From: JANSWP01 sp041941305
GTDB lineage: Bacteria; Bacteroidota; Bacteroidia; Chitinophagales; Saprospiraceae
Length of the DNA: 64,000 nucleotides
Assembly: GCA_041941305.1 (NCBI GenBank)
Contig: JBGTQJ010000013.1
Coordinates: 1-64,000 of the forward strand
Reading direction: 5' to 3'
Below, in pieces: positions 18,144 to 26,022 of this stretch. The notes beneath the pieces are model-generated. The model was not told the DNA's origin. It saw nothing but the letters and a program-made list of their open reading frames with translations, and did not search any database. How positions within the stretch are numbered: the first letter of the stretch is position 1; each line of letters opens with the position of its first letter. The position numbers and the translations under genes were made by a program.

Positions 18144-18950
18144 ATGTACAGCAAAGATTTATTTAAAGATAAAATAGCCTTAGTAACTGGTGGCAGAAGT
18201 GGAATCGGATTTGGAATTGCAAAACTATTTCTTCAATTAGGAGCCAAGGTCATCATAGCCTCTAGAAAAGAAACTCCATTGAAAATAGCTGCTAGTGCAT
18301 TATCTGAATTTGGAGATTGTGATAATAAAGCTTGCGACATCCGCAAAACTGATGAAATAAAAGCCCTGGCAGAACACATTAAAAATCGTCATTCCAGACT
18401 GGATATTCTTGTCAACAATGCGGGTGGGCAATTTCCTGCACCTGCAGAATTAATGTCTGAAAATGGTTGGGCAGCAGTTATTAACAATAATTTGAATGGC
18501 ACCTTTTTCATGTGCCAACTAATGGCTACCAATTTTTTCATCCCCCAAAAGAGTGGAGTAATTGTCAATATCATTGCAAATATGTGGCGAGGTTTTCCAG
18601 GAATGGCACACACTGGCGCTGCAAGAGCGGGAGTAGATAATTTGACCAAATCACTCGGGCAGGAATGGGCTGAATACAACATACGAGTAAATGCTGTAGC
18701 TCCTGGCATTATTGAAACCTCAGGCTTAGATACTTATCCAGAACAAATGAAAGTGTTTTTTGAAAAAATAAAAGAGGATAATTTGATGAAACGTTTTGGA
18801 ACAGTAGAAGACGTAGCCAATGCGGTGGCGTTTTTCTCAAGCGCTCTATCTTCCTACATTAGTGGCACTACACTCTATGTCGATGGTCTGGAACATTTAG
18901 CTAATGATAGAATGAGCCTTTACAATAATCTCAAAGAATTATTGAAATAA
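18144..18950 (+). CDS. SDR oxidoreductase, peroxisomal trans-2-enoyl-CoA reductase-like
   Basis: This 268-residue Rossmann-fold protein has the NAD(P)-binding TGGRSGIG (15-22) and NNAGG (91-95). The standard catalytic Tyr-x-x-x-Lys is absent: the site reads HTGAARAGVDNLTKSL (156-171), with His156 for Tyr and Arg161 near the Lys position. HSGAARAGV-type sequence is characteristic of the PECR/DECR branch that reduces enoyl- or dienoyl-CoA, so an enoyl-CoA reductase role is likely. Length is typical. It is the first gene of a plus-strand group of acyl-CoA genes; its stop codon overlaps the start of a repeat element at 18949. Family call is firm, substrate inferred. Confidence 0.8.
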   Translation: MYSKDLFKDKIALVTGGRSGIGFGIAKLFLQLGAKVIIASRKETPLKIAASALSEFGDCDNKACDIRKTDEIKALAEHIKNRHSRLDILVNNAGGQFPAPAELMSENGWAAVINNNLNGTFFMCQLMATNFFIPQKSGVIVNIIANMWRGFPGMAHTGAARAGVDNLTKSLGQEWAEYNIRVNAVAPGIIETSGLDTYPEQMKVFFEKIKEDNLMKRFGTVEDVANAVAFFSSALSSYISGTTLYVDGLEHLANDRMSLYNNLKELLK

Positions 18951-19030
18951 TTAACTCAAGTTAGGAAGTATTCACCTCGCCAGTGTACCTGGCTCGCCAA
19001 CGGGGGATGTTGTTCCCAACTTAAATTAAT
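18949..19030. repeat. MITE-like inverted-repeat element, copy 1
   Basis: The 82-base element begins inside the SDR stop codon and ends 4 bases before the next start. Its ends are inverted: AATTAACTCAAGTTAGGA against TCCCAACTTAAATTAAT read in reverse. The interior (AAGTATTCACCTCGCCAG, then CTGGCTCGCC) matches one half of the larger element at 27451-27615 over about 50 bases with few differences. It contains a GCCAG-GTACA-CTGGC type hairpin on the complementary strand. It fills the whole spacer between two co-oriented genes and is therefore probably transcribed. Confidence 0.7.
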
Positions 19031-19034
19031 ACCA

Positions 19035-21428
19035 ATGATTTACCAGTTTACTGAAGAACATGAATTGTTCCGTCAAAGCTTGCGAGACTTCATCGACAAG
19101 GAAGTTCAACCAAATTTGGATAAATGGGAAGAGGAAAGGCAAATTCCCAGATACATCTGGAAAAAGATGGGGGCAATGGGTTTCCTGGGGCTTGGATATC
19201 CGGAAAAATTTGGAGGAGCCAACCTGGACTTTTCTTACGATGTGGTTTTTAATGAAGAATTGGGTCGCATCAACTCTGGTGGTTTTGTCATTACACAGCA
19301 GGTGGTTCAATATATGTCAGGTCCCTATATACTAAGGTACGGGTCTGAAAGATTGAAGGAAAAATATTTACCCGGAATCATATCAGGGGATAAAATTTCT
19401 GCGATAGGAATTACGGAACCTGGGGCCGGTTCTGATGCTCAAAATATTCAAACCAGGGCAATTCGAAATGGGAATCACTATGTTGTCAACGGAGCAAAAA
19501 CATTTATTACAAATGGAGTTTATGGCGATTTCATAGTGACGGTAGTAAAAACCGACCCCTCCGAAGGGGCAGCCGGCGTGAGTCTTTTGGTAATTGACAG
19601 AAACTCGGAAGGTGTTTCTGCAAGGAAGCTTAAAAAATTGGGTTGGCATGCTTCGGATACTGCCGAATTGAATTTTGACAATGTAAAAGTTCCCCTTGAA
19701 AATCTGATAGGTCAAGAAGGCCGAGGCTTTCATTATTTGATGAACGGATTACAACTCGAAAGAATTTGTTTCTTGCCTTGTACCGTTGTAGCCATAGACA
19801 CAGCAATCCTAAAATCCTTACAATACATGTCTGAAAGAGAAGCTTTTGGACAACCAATCAACAGATTTCAAGTATTAAGACACAGGATTGCTCAATTGGC
19901 AGCCGAAAATGAAGCATTGAGGGCTTTTAGCTATTATTGTTGTCAATTATATGGAGCCGGAATTTATGATGTCAAATTATGCTCCATGGCAAAATTGATA
20001 GCTACCGAATTACAGGAAAAAGTTGCAACCCAATGCCTTCAATTTTACGGAGGTTATGGATTTATGGAAGAATATCCTATGGCAAGAATGTATAGGGATG
20101 TTCGGGTTGGAACCATTGGCGGTGGCTCTTCTGAAATAATGCGAGAGATTATTTCAAAAATCCTCATAGACAGTACTCAATACCCAAAAGCCAAAACCAA
20201 TTTCTCCAGAAATGGGGAAGAAGAAATGTCAAAATTTTCTTATTTCAGCGAGCAACATCAATTATTCCGCATCACTCTGCGCGAATTCCTCGATATAGAA
20301 GTTCGTCCTTTCATTGATCAATGGGAAAAGAACGGAGAAGTTCCTCGAAGCATCTATCAAAAATTTGGCAAGATGGGCTATTTCGGATTAGCAATACCTG
20401 AAACTTATGGAGGTTCTGATTTAGATATTTGGTATCATGTCGTCTTACATGAAGAATTGGCAAAGGTTAATTCCGGTGGCTTTGCAGCAGCTATGGGAGC
20501 TCATTCCTTTTTGGCTATGACCCACATCAATGGTCAAGGCAATCACAGGCAAAAAGATCAATATCTCATTGCCGGTTGTAAAGGGATATTGATTGGATGT
20601 ATGGCTGTAACCGAGCCATTTGCAGGATCTGATGTTCAATCTATTAGAACAACTGCTATCCGGGAAGGAGATTATTATGTCATCAATGGCTCGAAAACAT
20701 TTATCACAAATGGCGTAAATAGCGATTATATTGTAGCTGCTTGTAAAACCAATCCCAATGAAAAGGCAAAAGGAATTAGTATGATTATCATTCCCAGAGA
20801 TGCTCCTGGAGTCAGTGCAAGCAAATTAAACAAATTAGGATGGCGGGCATCTGATACAGGGGAGATTGCATTTGATAACGTAAAAGTCCCGGTTGACAAT
20901 CTTTTGGGGGAAGAAAATAGAGGTTTTTTCTATATCATGCAGCATTTTGTTTCTGAAAGATTGTCCATGGCGGTAGCTGCGGTAGCTGCTTCAGAATATG
21001 CAATTGAATTGACCCTTCAATACATGAGTGAGCGAAAGGCATTTGGTAAGACCATCAACCAATTTCAGGTATTGAGACATCGGGTAGCTCAAATGGCTTC
21101 AGAAATTGAGAAAAACAAGCAATTTGTCTACGATCTGTACAAGCGATTTGAAGACGGTAATTACCTTGTGAAAGAAGCATCGATGGCAAAATTACTATGT
21201 ACGCAATTGGCTGATAAGGTAACCTTTGAATGTTTACAAATGTATGGAGGATATGGGTTTATGGAAGACTATCCATTAGCGAGAATGTGGAGAGATTCCA
21301 GGTTAGGACAAATTGGTGGTGGTACTTCGGAAATTCTATGCGAAATAATTGCCAAAGCATTAATTGATGGAAAAGGCTACCAAGAACCCATGGTTTCAAC
21401 AATGCCTAAACCTGCTAATGCTACTTAA
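19035..21428 (+). CDS. Tandem acyl-CoA dehydrogenase (two complete ACAD modules in one protein)
   Basis: This 797-residue protein contains two full acyl-CoA dehydrogenases end to end. Module 1 (1-397): GITEPGAGSDAQ, FITNG, GWHASDTAEL, LERI with Glu242, YGGYGFMEEYPMARMYRD, IGGGSSEI. Module 2 (398-797): AVTEPFAGSDVQS, FITNG, GWRASDTGEI, SERL with Glu641, YGGYGFMEDYPLARMWRD, IGGGTSEI. Both have Gly where short- and medium-chain enzymes carry the catalytic Glu (the YEGT position). Both keep a Glu in the xER(L/I) segment, as in isovaleryl- and long-chain enzymes. Module 2 begins with Met398 preceded by GGGGAAGAAGAA, so it may once have been, or still be, translated separately. Each module would bind FAD and oxidise an acyl-CoA at C2-C3. 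No Shine-Dalgarno is evident at the first start. Confidence 0.9.
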   Translation: MIYQFTEEHELFRQSLRDFIDKEVQPNLDKWEEERQIPRYIWKKMGAMGFLGLGYPEKFGGANLDFSYDVVFNEELGRINSGGFVITQQVVQYMSGPYILRYGSERLKEKYLPGIISGDKISAIGITEPGAGSDAQNIQTRAIRNGNHYVVNGAKTFITNGVYGDFIVTVVKTDPSEGAAGVSLLVIDRNSEGVSARKLKKLGWHASDTAELNFDNVKVPLENLIGQEGRGFHYLMNGLQLERICFLPCTVVAIDTAILKSLQYMSEREAFGQPINRFQVLRHRIAQLAAENEALRAFSYYCCQLYGAGIYDVKLCSMAKLIATELQEKVATQCLQFYGGYGFMEEYPMARMYRDVRVGTIGGGSSEIMREIISKILIDSTQYPKAKTNFSRNGEEEMSKFSYFSEQHQLFRITLREFLDIEVRPFIDQWEKNGEVPRSIYQKFGKMGYFGLAIPETYGGSDLDIWYHVVLHEELAKVNSGGFAAAMGAHSFLAMTHINGQGNHRQKDQYLIAGCKGILIGCMAVTEPFAGSDVQSIRTTAIREGDYYVINGSKTFITNGVNSDYIVAACKTNPNEKAKGISMIIIPRDAPGVSASKLNKLGWRASDTGEIAFDNVKVPVDNLLGEENRGFFYIMQHFVSERLSMAVAAVAASEYAIELTLQYMSERKAFGKTINQFQVLRHRVAQMASEIEKNKQFVYDLYKRFEDGNYLVKEASMAKLLCTQLADKVTFECLQMYGGYGFMEDYPLARMWRDSRLGQIGGGTSEILCEIIAKALIDGKGYQEPMVSTMPKPANAT

Positions 21429-21451
21429 ATGAAAGCCTAAAAAAGAACAGC

Positions 21452-22522
21452 ATGAAATCTATACTTAAGGTCCTTCTATCCATTTTATTAATAATTATTC
21501 TCTACTTTTCTTTTTGGCCAATTGATTTGGAACCACTGGCTTTTAAGGCTCCAGAAAACCCTGGCTTTACAGGCGTTTTTTCTCACAATAATGATTTGAC
21601 TAAAGTTAATAATCTACTCAAAGATATTGGAGTTGGCCCTGAGGACATCGCATTTCGGTCTGATAGTCTGCTCTTCACAGGTTTAGAGGATGGAAGAATT
21701 GTACAGTTCTCAATGGACGGTTTAAATTTTTCTGAATTTGCCAACACTGGTGGTCGTCCCTTGGGGATGAAATTTGATTCAGCCTGGAATTTAATCGTAG
21801 CAGATGAAAAAAAAGGATTATTGTCTATTGATTCAACTGGTCAAGTATCCGTTCTTACCGATCAAGTCAATGGTTCGGTTATCTATTTTGCAGACGACCT
21901 TGACATTACAAAAGAGGGCATCATCTATTTTACAGATGCTACTCAAAGGAATCACGATATCATTCACGAAGCATTTGAATTACAACCTAGTGGAAGATTA
22001 TTGAGTTATCATCCCTCTTCAAAAGAGACAAAATTAGAATTGGATAGCCTGATGTTTGCAAATGGTGTTACATTGGGACCTAATGAAGAATATCTTTTGG
22101 TCAATGAAACCTTTGCTTTTTCGATCACGAAATATTGGTTAAAAGGTCCCAAAAAAGGACAAACAGAAATATTTACAAATAACCTTCCTGGTTTCCCCGA
22201 TAATATTAATTATGATGGACAAGCGACTTTTTGGTTGGCAATTCCAAATATGCGTCCTCCAAAGGAATTTGAAGCATTATACGATAAACCATTCTGGAGA
22301 AAAGTACTTTTGCGTATGCCGGAAGCTGTTTATCGGGGAGTGGAGCCCGATCCTTTTGGGATGGTTTTGGGCTATGACCTTGAAGGAAATGTAAGTCACA
22401 ATTACCAGGATACAACAGGAGGGTTTTATTATATTACCAGTGTTTCAGAATTCAATGGTAGCTTATGGTTGGGAAGTTTGAAAATGGAAGGGATTGGGAA
22501 ATATGAATTAAATAATGAATAA
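21452..22522 (+). CDS. Strictosidine synthase-like / SMP-30-type six-bladed propeller protein
   Basis: This 356-residue protein has an N-terminal membrane anchor (residues 4-22, ILKVLLSILLIIILYF) and a beta-propeller domain resembling APMAP/strictosidine-synthase-like lactonases. Recognisable stretches are GPEDIAFRSDSLLFTGLEDG (split as GPEDIAF and GLEDGRIV), GRPLGMKFD, FTDATQ, FANGVTLGPNE, GFPDNINYD and the C-terminal GFYYITSVSEF. In the family, Ca2+-dependent hydrolysis of lactones or organophosphate esters is known. It follows the ACAD gene by 23 bases and shares its strand, so it may open a lactone to a hydroxy acid before CoA activation. That link is inference. Confidence 0.75.
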   Translation: MKSILKVLLSILLIIILYFSFWPIDLEPLAFKAPENPGFTGVFSHNNDLTKVNNLLKDIGVGPEDIAFRSDSLLFTGLEDGRIVQFSMDGLNFSEFANTGGRPLGMKFDSAWNLIVADEKKGLLSIDSTGQVSVLTDQVNGSVIYFADDLDITKEGIIYFTDATQRNHDIIHEAFELQPSGRLLSYHPSSKETKLELDSLMFANGVTLGPNEEYLLVNETFAFSITKYWLKGPKKGQTEIFTNNLPGFPDNINYDGQATFWLAIPNMRPPKEFEALYDKPFWRKVLLRMPEAVYRGVEPDPFGMVLGYDLEGNVSHNYQDTTGGFYYITSVSEFNGSLWLGSLKMEGIGKYELNNE

Positions 22523-22551
22523 TGATCAAATAGGGTTTTTATTTTTTTAGC

Positions 22552-22605
22552 ATTTCCATATTTTATTATAAGCTATTGATTTACAGCTACTTGGAATATG
22601 GAAAT
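22552..22605. repeat. 11-bp inverted repeat in an operon spacer
   Basis: ATTTCCATATT (22552-22562) is repeated inverted as AATATGGAAAT (22595-22605) with a 32-base loop. It lies between the propeller gene stop and the FabG-like SDR start. No T-tract follows. It could be a processing or regulatory stem inside the transcript, or an operator. Confidence 0.55.
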
Positions 22606-22648
22606 TAAATAAATGACTAACCTAAATAAACAAATTTGTACTTAGAAA

Positions 22649-23392
22649 ATGATCAAACTAGACGGACAATTAGCAATTATTACTGGTGGTGCAAGAGGCA
22701 TCGGAGAAGGCATTTGTAAAGTTTTTTGTAATGCAGGGGCAACAGTTGCGCTTTGGGACATTCTGGATTCCGGGCAGGCCACAGCAGAGAGTATCTCGGC
22801 AAGTGGTGGAAATATTTTTTTCCAAAAAGTAGACATAACAAATGCTGAATCTGTTCAAAAAGCTGTCGATGAAATTATAGCTAAACATGGAAGAATTGAC
22901 ATTTTAATAAATAATGCCGGCATCATTCGGGATCGCTCTTTTGCAAAAATGCAACAGGCAGAATGGGATGCAGTTGTTAATGTCAATCTAAATGGTTTGT
23001 TTACAACTTGTAAAGCAGTTGTTCCCTATATGAGAGAAGCAGGATATGGTAGAATTGTTTCGGCATCCTCCGTTAATGCTTTTGCCGGAGCATTTGGACA
23101 AACCAACTATTCTGCTACTAAAGCTGCAATTGTAGGTTTTACAAAATCATTGTGCAAAGAAGTTGGAAAATATGGGATCACAGTAAATGCTGTTGCACCT
23201 GGTTTTATTGAAACAGAAATGACTGCAAGTATGCCAGAAGAAGTAATAAAAGCTGGAATTGCTCAAATTCCGGTGAGAAGAATTGGAACACCTGAAGATA
23301 TGGGTTATGCCTATTTATTTCTGGCTTCCAAAGAGGCAGGCTTCATTAGTGGTACCTGTTTACATGCAAATGGCGGAGCCTTGGCAGTTTAA
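22649..23392 (+). CDS. SDR oxidoreductase, FabG/PhaB-like 3-oxoacyl-reductase
   Basis: This 247-residue classical SDR has the cofactor motif TGGARGIG (12-19), NNAG (88-91) and an intact catalytic set Ser141, Tyr154, Lys158 (SVNAFAGAFGQTNYSATK in part). PGFIETEMT and the C-terminal GTCLHANGGALAV are typical of beta-ketoacyl-ACP or acetoacetyl-CoA reductases. It is 18 bases upstream of a MaoC hydratase gene, a pairing common for interconverting enoyl-CoA, (R)-3-hydroxyacyl-CoA and 3-ketoacyl-CoA. It may run in the oxidative direction here. Substrate chain length cannot be told from sequence. Confidence 0.85.
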   Translation: MIKLDGQLAIITGGARGIGEGICKVFCNAGATVALWDILDSGQATAESISASGGNIFFQKVDITNAESVQKAVDEIIAKHGRIDILINNAGIIRDRSFAKMQQAEWDAVVNVNLNGLFTTCKAVVPYMREAGYGRIVSASSVNAFAGAFGQTNYSATKAAIVGFTKSLCKEVGKYGITVNAVAPGFIETEMTASMPEEVIKAGIAQIPVRRIGTPEDMGYAYLFLASKEAGFISGTCLHANGGALAV

Positions 23393-23410
23393 CTTTTAAA
23401 TCAATTCAAA

Positions 23411-23887
23411 ATGACAGACAAAGCTTATCATACTTCATTTTCACATCTTTCAGATATGAAAAGCCATGTAGGAAAAGAGTTGGGAGTATCAGATTGGGTG
23501 ACCATTACACAGGATCGTATCAACATATTTGCAGACGCAACAGACGATCCCCAATGGATTCACATTGATCCGGAACGATCTGCAAAAGAATCGCCCTATA
23601 AAACCACTATTGCTCATGGTTTTTTGGTTTTGTCATTGGCTTCTTCTTTTTGTATGAAAACCTATAAAATTGGTGACATTGCCATGGGCATTAATTACGG
23701 ACTTGACAAAGTTCGGTTCCCAAATGCAACTCCAGTCAATTCAAAACTTAGAGGGCGGGTTTCCTTAATGGAATTTTTGGATATTCCAGGAGGAGCAAAA
23801 TATAAGGTAAAAGTAGTTTTTGAATTACAAGGTCAGGAAAGACCAGCCTGTGTAGCTGAGTTTGTTGCTTTAGCATATACAAATTGA
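23411..23887 (+). CDS. MaoC-family (R)-specific enoyl-CoA hydratase
   Basis: This 158-residue single hot-dog protein has the hydratase signature FADATDDPQWIHID (40-53), with catalytic Asp46 and His51 at the same five-residue spacing as in PhaJ-type hydratases, and IAHGFLVLSLA (67-77). MaoC proteins add water to trans-2-enoyl-CoA giving the (R)-3-hydroxyacyl-CoA; NodN-like members are close relatives. It sits 18 bases after the FabG-like gene and 9 bases before the 4-hydroxybutyryl-CoA dehydratase-like gene, forming a compact three-gene unit. Function is well supported by motifs; natural substrate is unknown. Confidence 0.85.
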   Translation: MTDKAYHTSFSHLSDMKSHVGKELGVSDWVTITQDRINIFADATDDPQWIHIDPERSAKESPYKTTIAHGFLVLSLASSFCMKTYKIGDIAMGINYGLDKVRFPNATPVNSKLRGRVSLMEFLDIPGGAKYKVKVVFELQGQERPACVAEFVALAYTN

Positions 23888-23896
23888 GTACTGAAT

Positions 23897-25426
23897 ATGA
23901 TAGATTCTGCCATTAGTACAAATAAAATAGTTTCGGGAGATGATTATATCCAATCCCTTAGGAATAGAAAACTAAGTGTTTGGCTATTTGGGGAATCAGT
24001 CGATGAACCGGTAGATCATCCGATGATTCGCCCTTCCATAAATGCACTTGCAAAAACGTATGATTTAGCTGTTGCAGTTCCAGAATTAGCATCAGTAATC
24101 TCTCCATTTACTGGAAAACCGGTGAGTCGTTTTTTACACGTCTGTACCAATGCCGAGGATTTGGTATTACAAAATAAGATGCAACGAAAACTAGGACAAT
24201 TGACAGGTACCTGTTTCCAAAGATGTGTCGGAATGGATGCTTTTAATGCATTGTATTCAGTGACTTTTGAGATGGATGAAAAGAATAAAACAGCATATCA
24301 TGACAGATTGAAGCTCTTTTTAACCAAAATGCATCTATACAATTATGTAGTGGGTGGAGCGATGACTGACGTTAAAGGAGATAGGAGTTTGCCACCACAT
24401 TTACAGGAAGACCAAGATATGTTTGTGCACATCACTAATAGAACTCCTGATGGCATTTATATAAGCGGTGCCAAGGCCCATCAAACCGGTTGTATCAATT
24501 CTCACTGGATGGTTGTCATGCCAACGATGAGATTGGGTGAAAAGGATAAGCAATTTGCCATAGTTGGTGCCGTTCCAGTTGAAGCAGAGGGCATAACTTA
24601 CATTTATGGAAGACAATCCTGTGATACGAGGAGTATGGAGGGAAGCAATATTGACACTGGTAATACTCAATATGGTGGACAGGAAGCAATGGTCATTTTT
24701 GAAAATGTTTTCATCCCAAATGAATTAGTTTTCATGGATGGAGAATATGATTTCGCTGCAATGTTGGTTGAACGATTCACCACCTATCACCGGAGGAGTT
24801 ATGTCTGTAAAAGTGGTGTAGGGGATGTCTTGATAGGTGCAGCTGCCTCAATAGTTGAAATGAATGGAGTTCCCAAAGCTTCACATATAAAAGACAAACT
24901 GGTACAAATGACCCATTTAAATGAAACCATTTATGGAACTGGCATTGCCTCCTCTTATCAGGGATATGCTACCAAATCAGGTGCCTTTCTATGTGATGAA
25001 ATGCTATCCAATGTTTGCAAACACCACGTCACCAAAATGCCTTATGAAATAGGCAGGCTTGCACAGGATTTAGCAGGCGGCCTGGTGGCCACCCTGCCTT
25101 CAGAAAAAGATTTGAATCATCCACAAATAGGTAATTTGCTTAAAAAATACCTTCAGGGAAAAGCAGATGTCAAAACTGAAGACAGAATGCGGATTCTAAG
25201 GCTAATCGAAAACATGACCCTTGGGAGAAATGCAGTAGGTTATTTAACAGAAAGTATGCATGGAGCCGGTTCTCCTCAGGCACAGAGAATCCAAATTGGT
25301 AGAATGATGCAATTGGAATACAAAAAGCGATTGGCACAAATTATTGCTGGTATAGAAATCGAGCAAGATAGAGACCTATTGATTGAAGAGTTGAGTGGCT
25401 ATTTTGGACGGGTCTTTAAAATTTGA
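23897..25426 (+). CDS. 4-hydroxybutyryl-CoA dehydratase-like flavin/[4Fe-4S] enzyme (HpaB superfamily)
   Basis: This 509-residue protein belongs to the superfamily of 4-hydroxyphenylacetate hydroxylase, with the features of the 4-hydroxybutyryl-CoA dehydratase/vinylacetyl-CoA isomerase branch. The iron-sulfur ligands of that enzyme (C99, C103, H292, C299 in Clostridium aminobutyricum) have counterparts here: Cys106 and Cys110 in GTCFQRCVG, and His298 and Cys304 in YHRRSYVCKSGVGDV. The His-Cys spacing is one residue shorter. TDVKGDRSLPP and SGAKAHQTGCINSH are also family-like. The known reaction is radical dehydration of 4-hydroxybutyryl-CoA to crotonyl-CoA. With MaoC and an SDR upstream, crotonyl-CoA could continue to acetoacetyl-CoA. 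Monooxygenase members lack the cluster ligands. Substrate is inferred. Confidence 0.8.
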   Translation: MIDSAISTNKIVSGDDYIQSLRNRKLSVWLFGESVDEPVDHPMIRPSINALAKTYDLAVAVPELASVISPFTGKPVSRFLHVCTNAEDLVLQNKMQRKLGQLTGTCFQRCVGMDAFNALYSVTFEMDEKNKTAYHDRLKLFLTKMHLYNYVVGGAMTDVKGDRSLPPHLQEDQDMFVHITNRTPDGIYISGAKAHQTGCINSHWMVVMPTMRLGEKDKQFAIVGAVPVEAEGITYIYGRQSCDTRSMEGSNIDTGNTQYGGQEAMVIFENVFIPNELVFMDGEYDFAAMLVERFTTYHRRSYVCKSGVGDVLIGAAASIVEMNGVPKASHIKDKLVQMTHLNETIYGTGIASSYQGYATKSGAFLCDEMLSNVCKHHVTKMPYEIGRLAQDLAGGLVATLPSEKDLNHPQIGNLLKKYLQGKADVKTEDRMRILRLIENMTLGRNAVGYLTESMHGAGSPQAQRIQIGRMMQLEYKKRLAQIIAGIEIEQDRDLLIEELSGYFGRVFKI

Positions 25427-25429
25427 ATT

Positions 25430-25954
25430 TTATCTATGCCTCATTTTATCCAAGTTTTCTCTCAAACGAAGCAGGTACCTCTTTTTTAAGTAATATTCTT
25501 TCACCTTCATCAAATCGCTTTTTGAATTTTGAGAATCCTCATAATTATCAAAAATAGAATTTACACGCTGTAACAGTTCTCTTTCCTGATTTTCAATCAT
25601 TTGCACAACCTGCAACGATAGTTCTTCATCATAATCAAATTCCAATTCCATGAGGGCTTCATTCAAATCCATCATTTCCATTAAAAAAGACTGTGGTAGT
25701 TTATTTTGTCCCTCTTCTTCTAAAACACCTTTTAAATCAAGAATATACTTCAAACGGTTGTCAAAATCATTTAATGTTTGGTACGCTTTGTTATTAAGTG
25801 TAGACAGTTCCAGAATTTCCGATTGTTTTTCTTCTGATTCAAGCGTAAAAAAATCGGGATGATACTTTTTGCTATTTTGATAATAGATCTTTTTTAAGGC
25901 AGGTTTATCTACTTTGAAAGAGATAGGAATTTGATAAAATTCAAAGTAGTTCAT
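25430..25954 (-). CDS. hscB: Fe-S cluster assembly co-chaperone HscB
   Basis: This 174-residue J-domain protein has MNYFEFYQIP at the start and the HPD motif at His32-Pro33-Asp34 (KKYHPDFF). It lacks the Gly/Phe and zinc regions of DnaJ. The C-terminal helical domain (about 85-174), rich in Glu and Leu, matches the HscB region that binds the IscU scaffold. It would stimulate HscA ATPase for Fe-S cluster transfer. It converges on the dehydratase gene with only 3 bases between stops. hscA and isc genes are not in view. Length matches the family (about 170). Confidence 0.88.
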   Translation of the reverse strand: MNYFEFYQIPISFKVDKPALKKIYYQNSKKYHPDFFTLESEEKQSEILELSTLNNKAYQTLNDFDNRLKYILDLKGVLEEEGQNKLPQSFLMEMMDLNEALMELEFDYDEELSLQVVQMIENQERELLQRVNSIFDNYEDSQNSKSDLMKVKEYYLKKRYLLRLRENLDKMRHR

Positions 25955-26022
25955 TGTGAGTATTTAAAATTAATACAAATGAGATGGGTTACTTCCCCAT
26001 CTCATTTGTAAAGTAAAATGGT

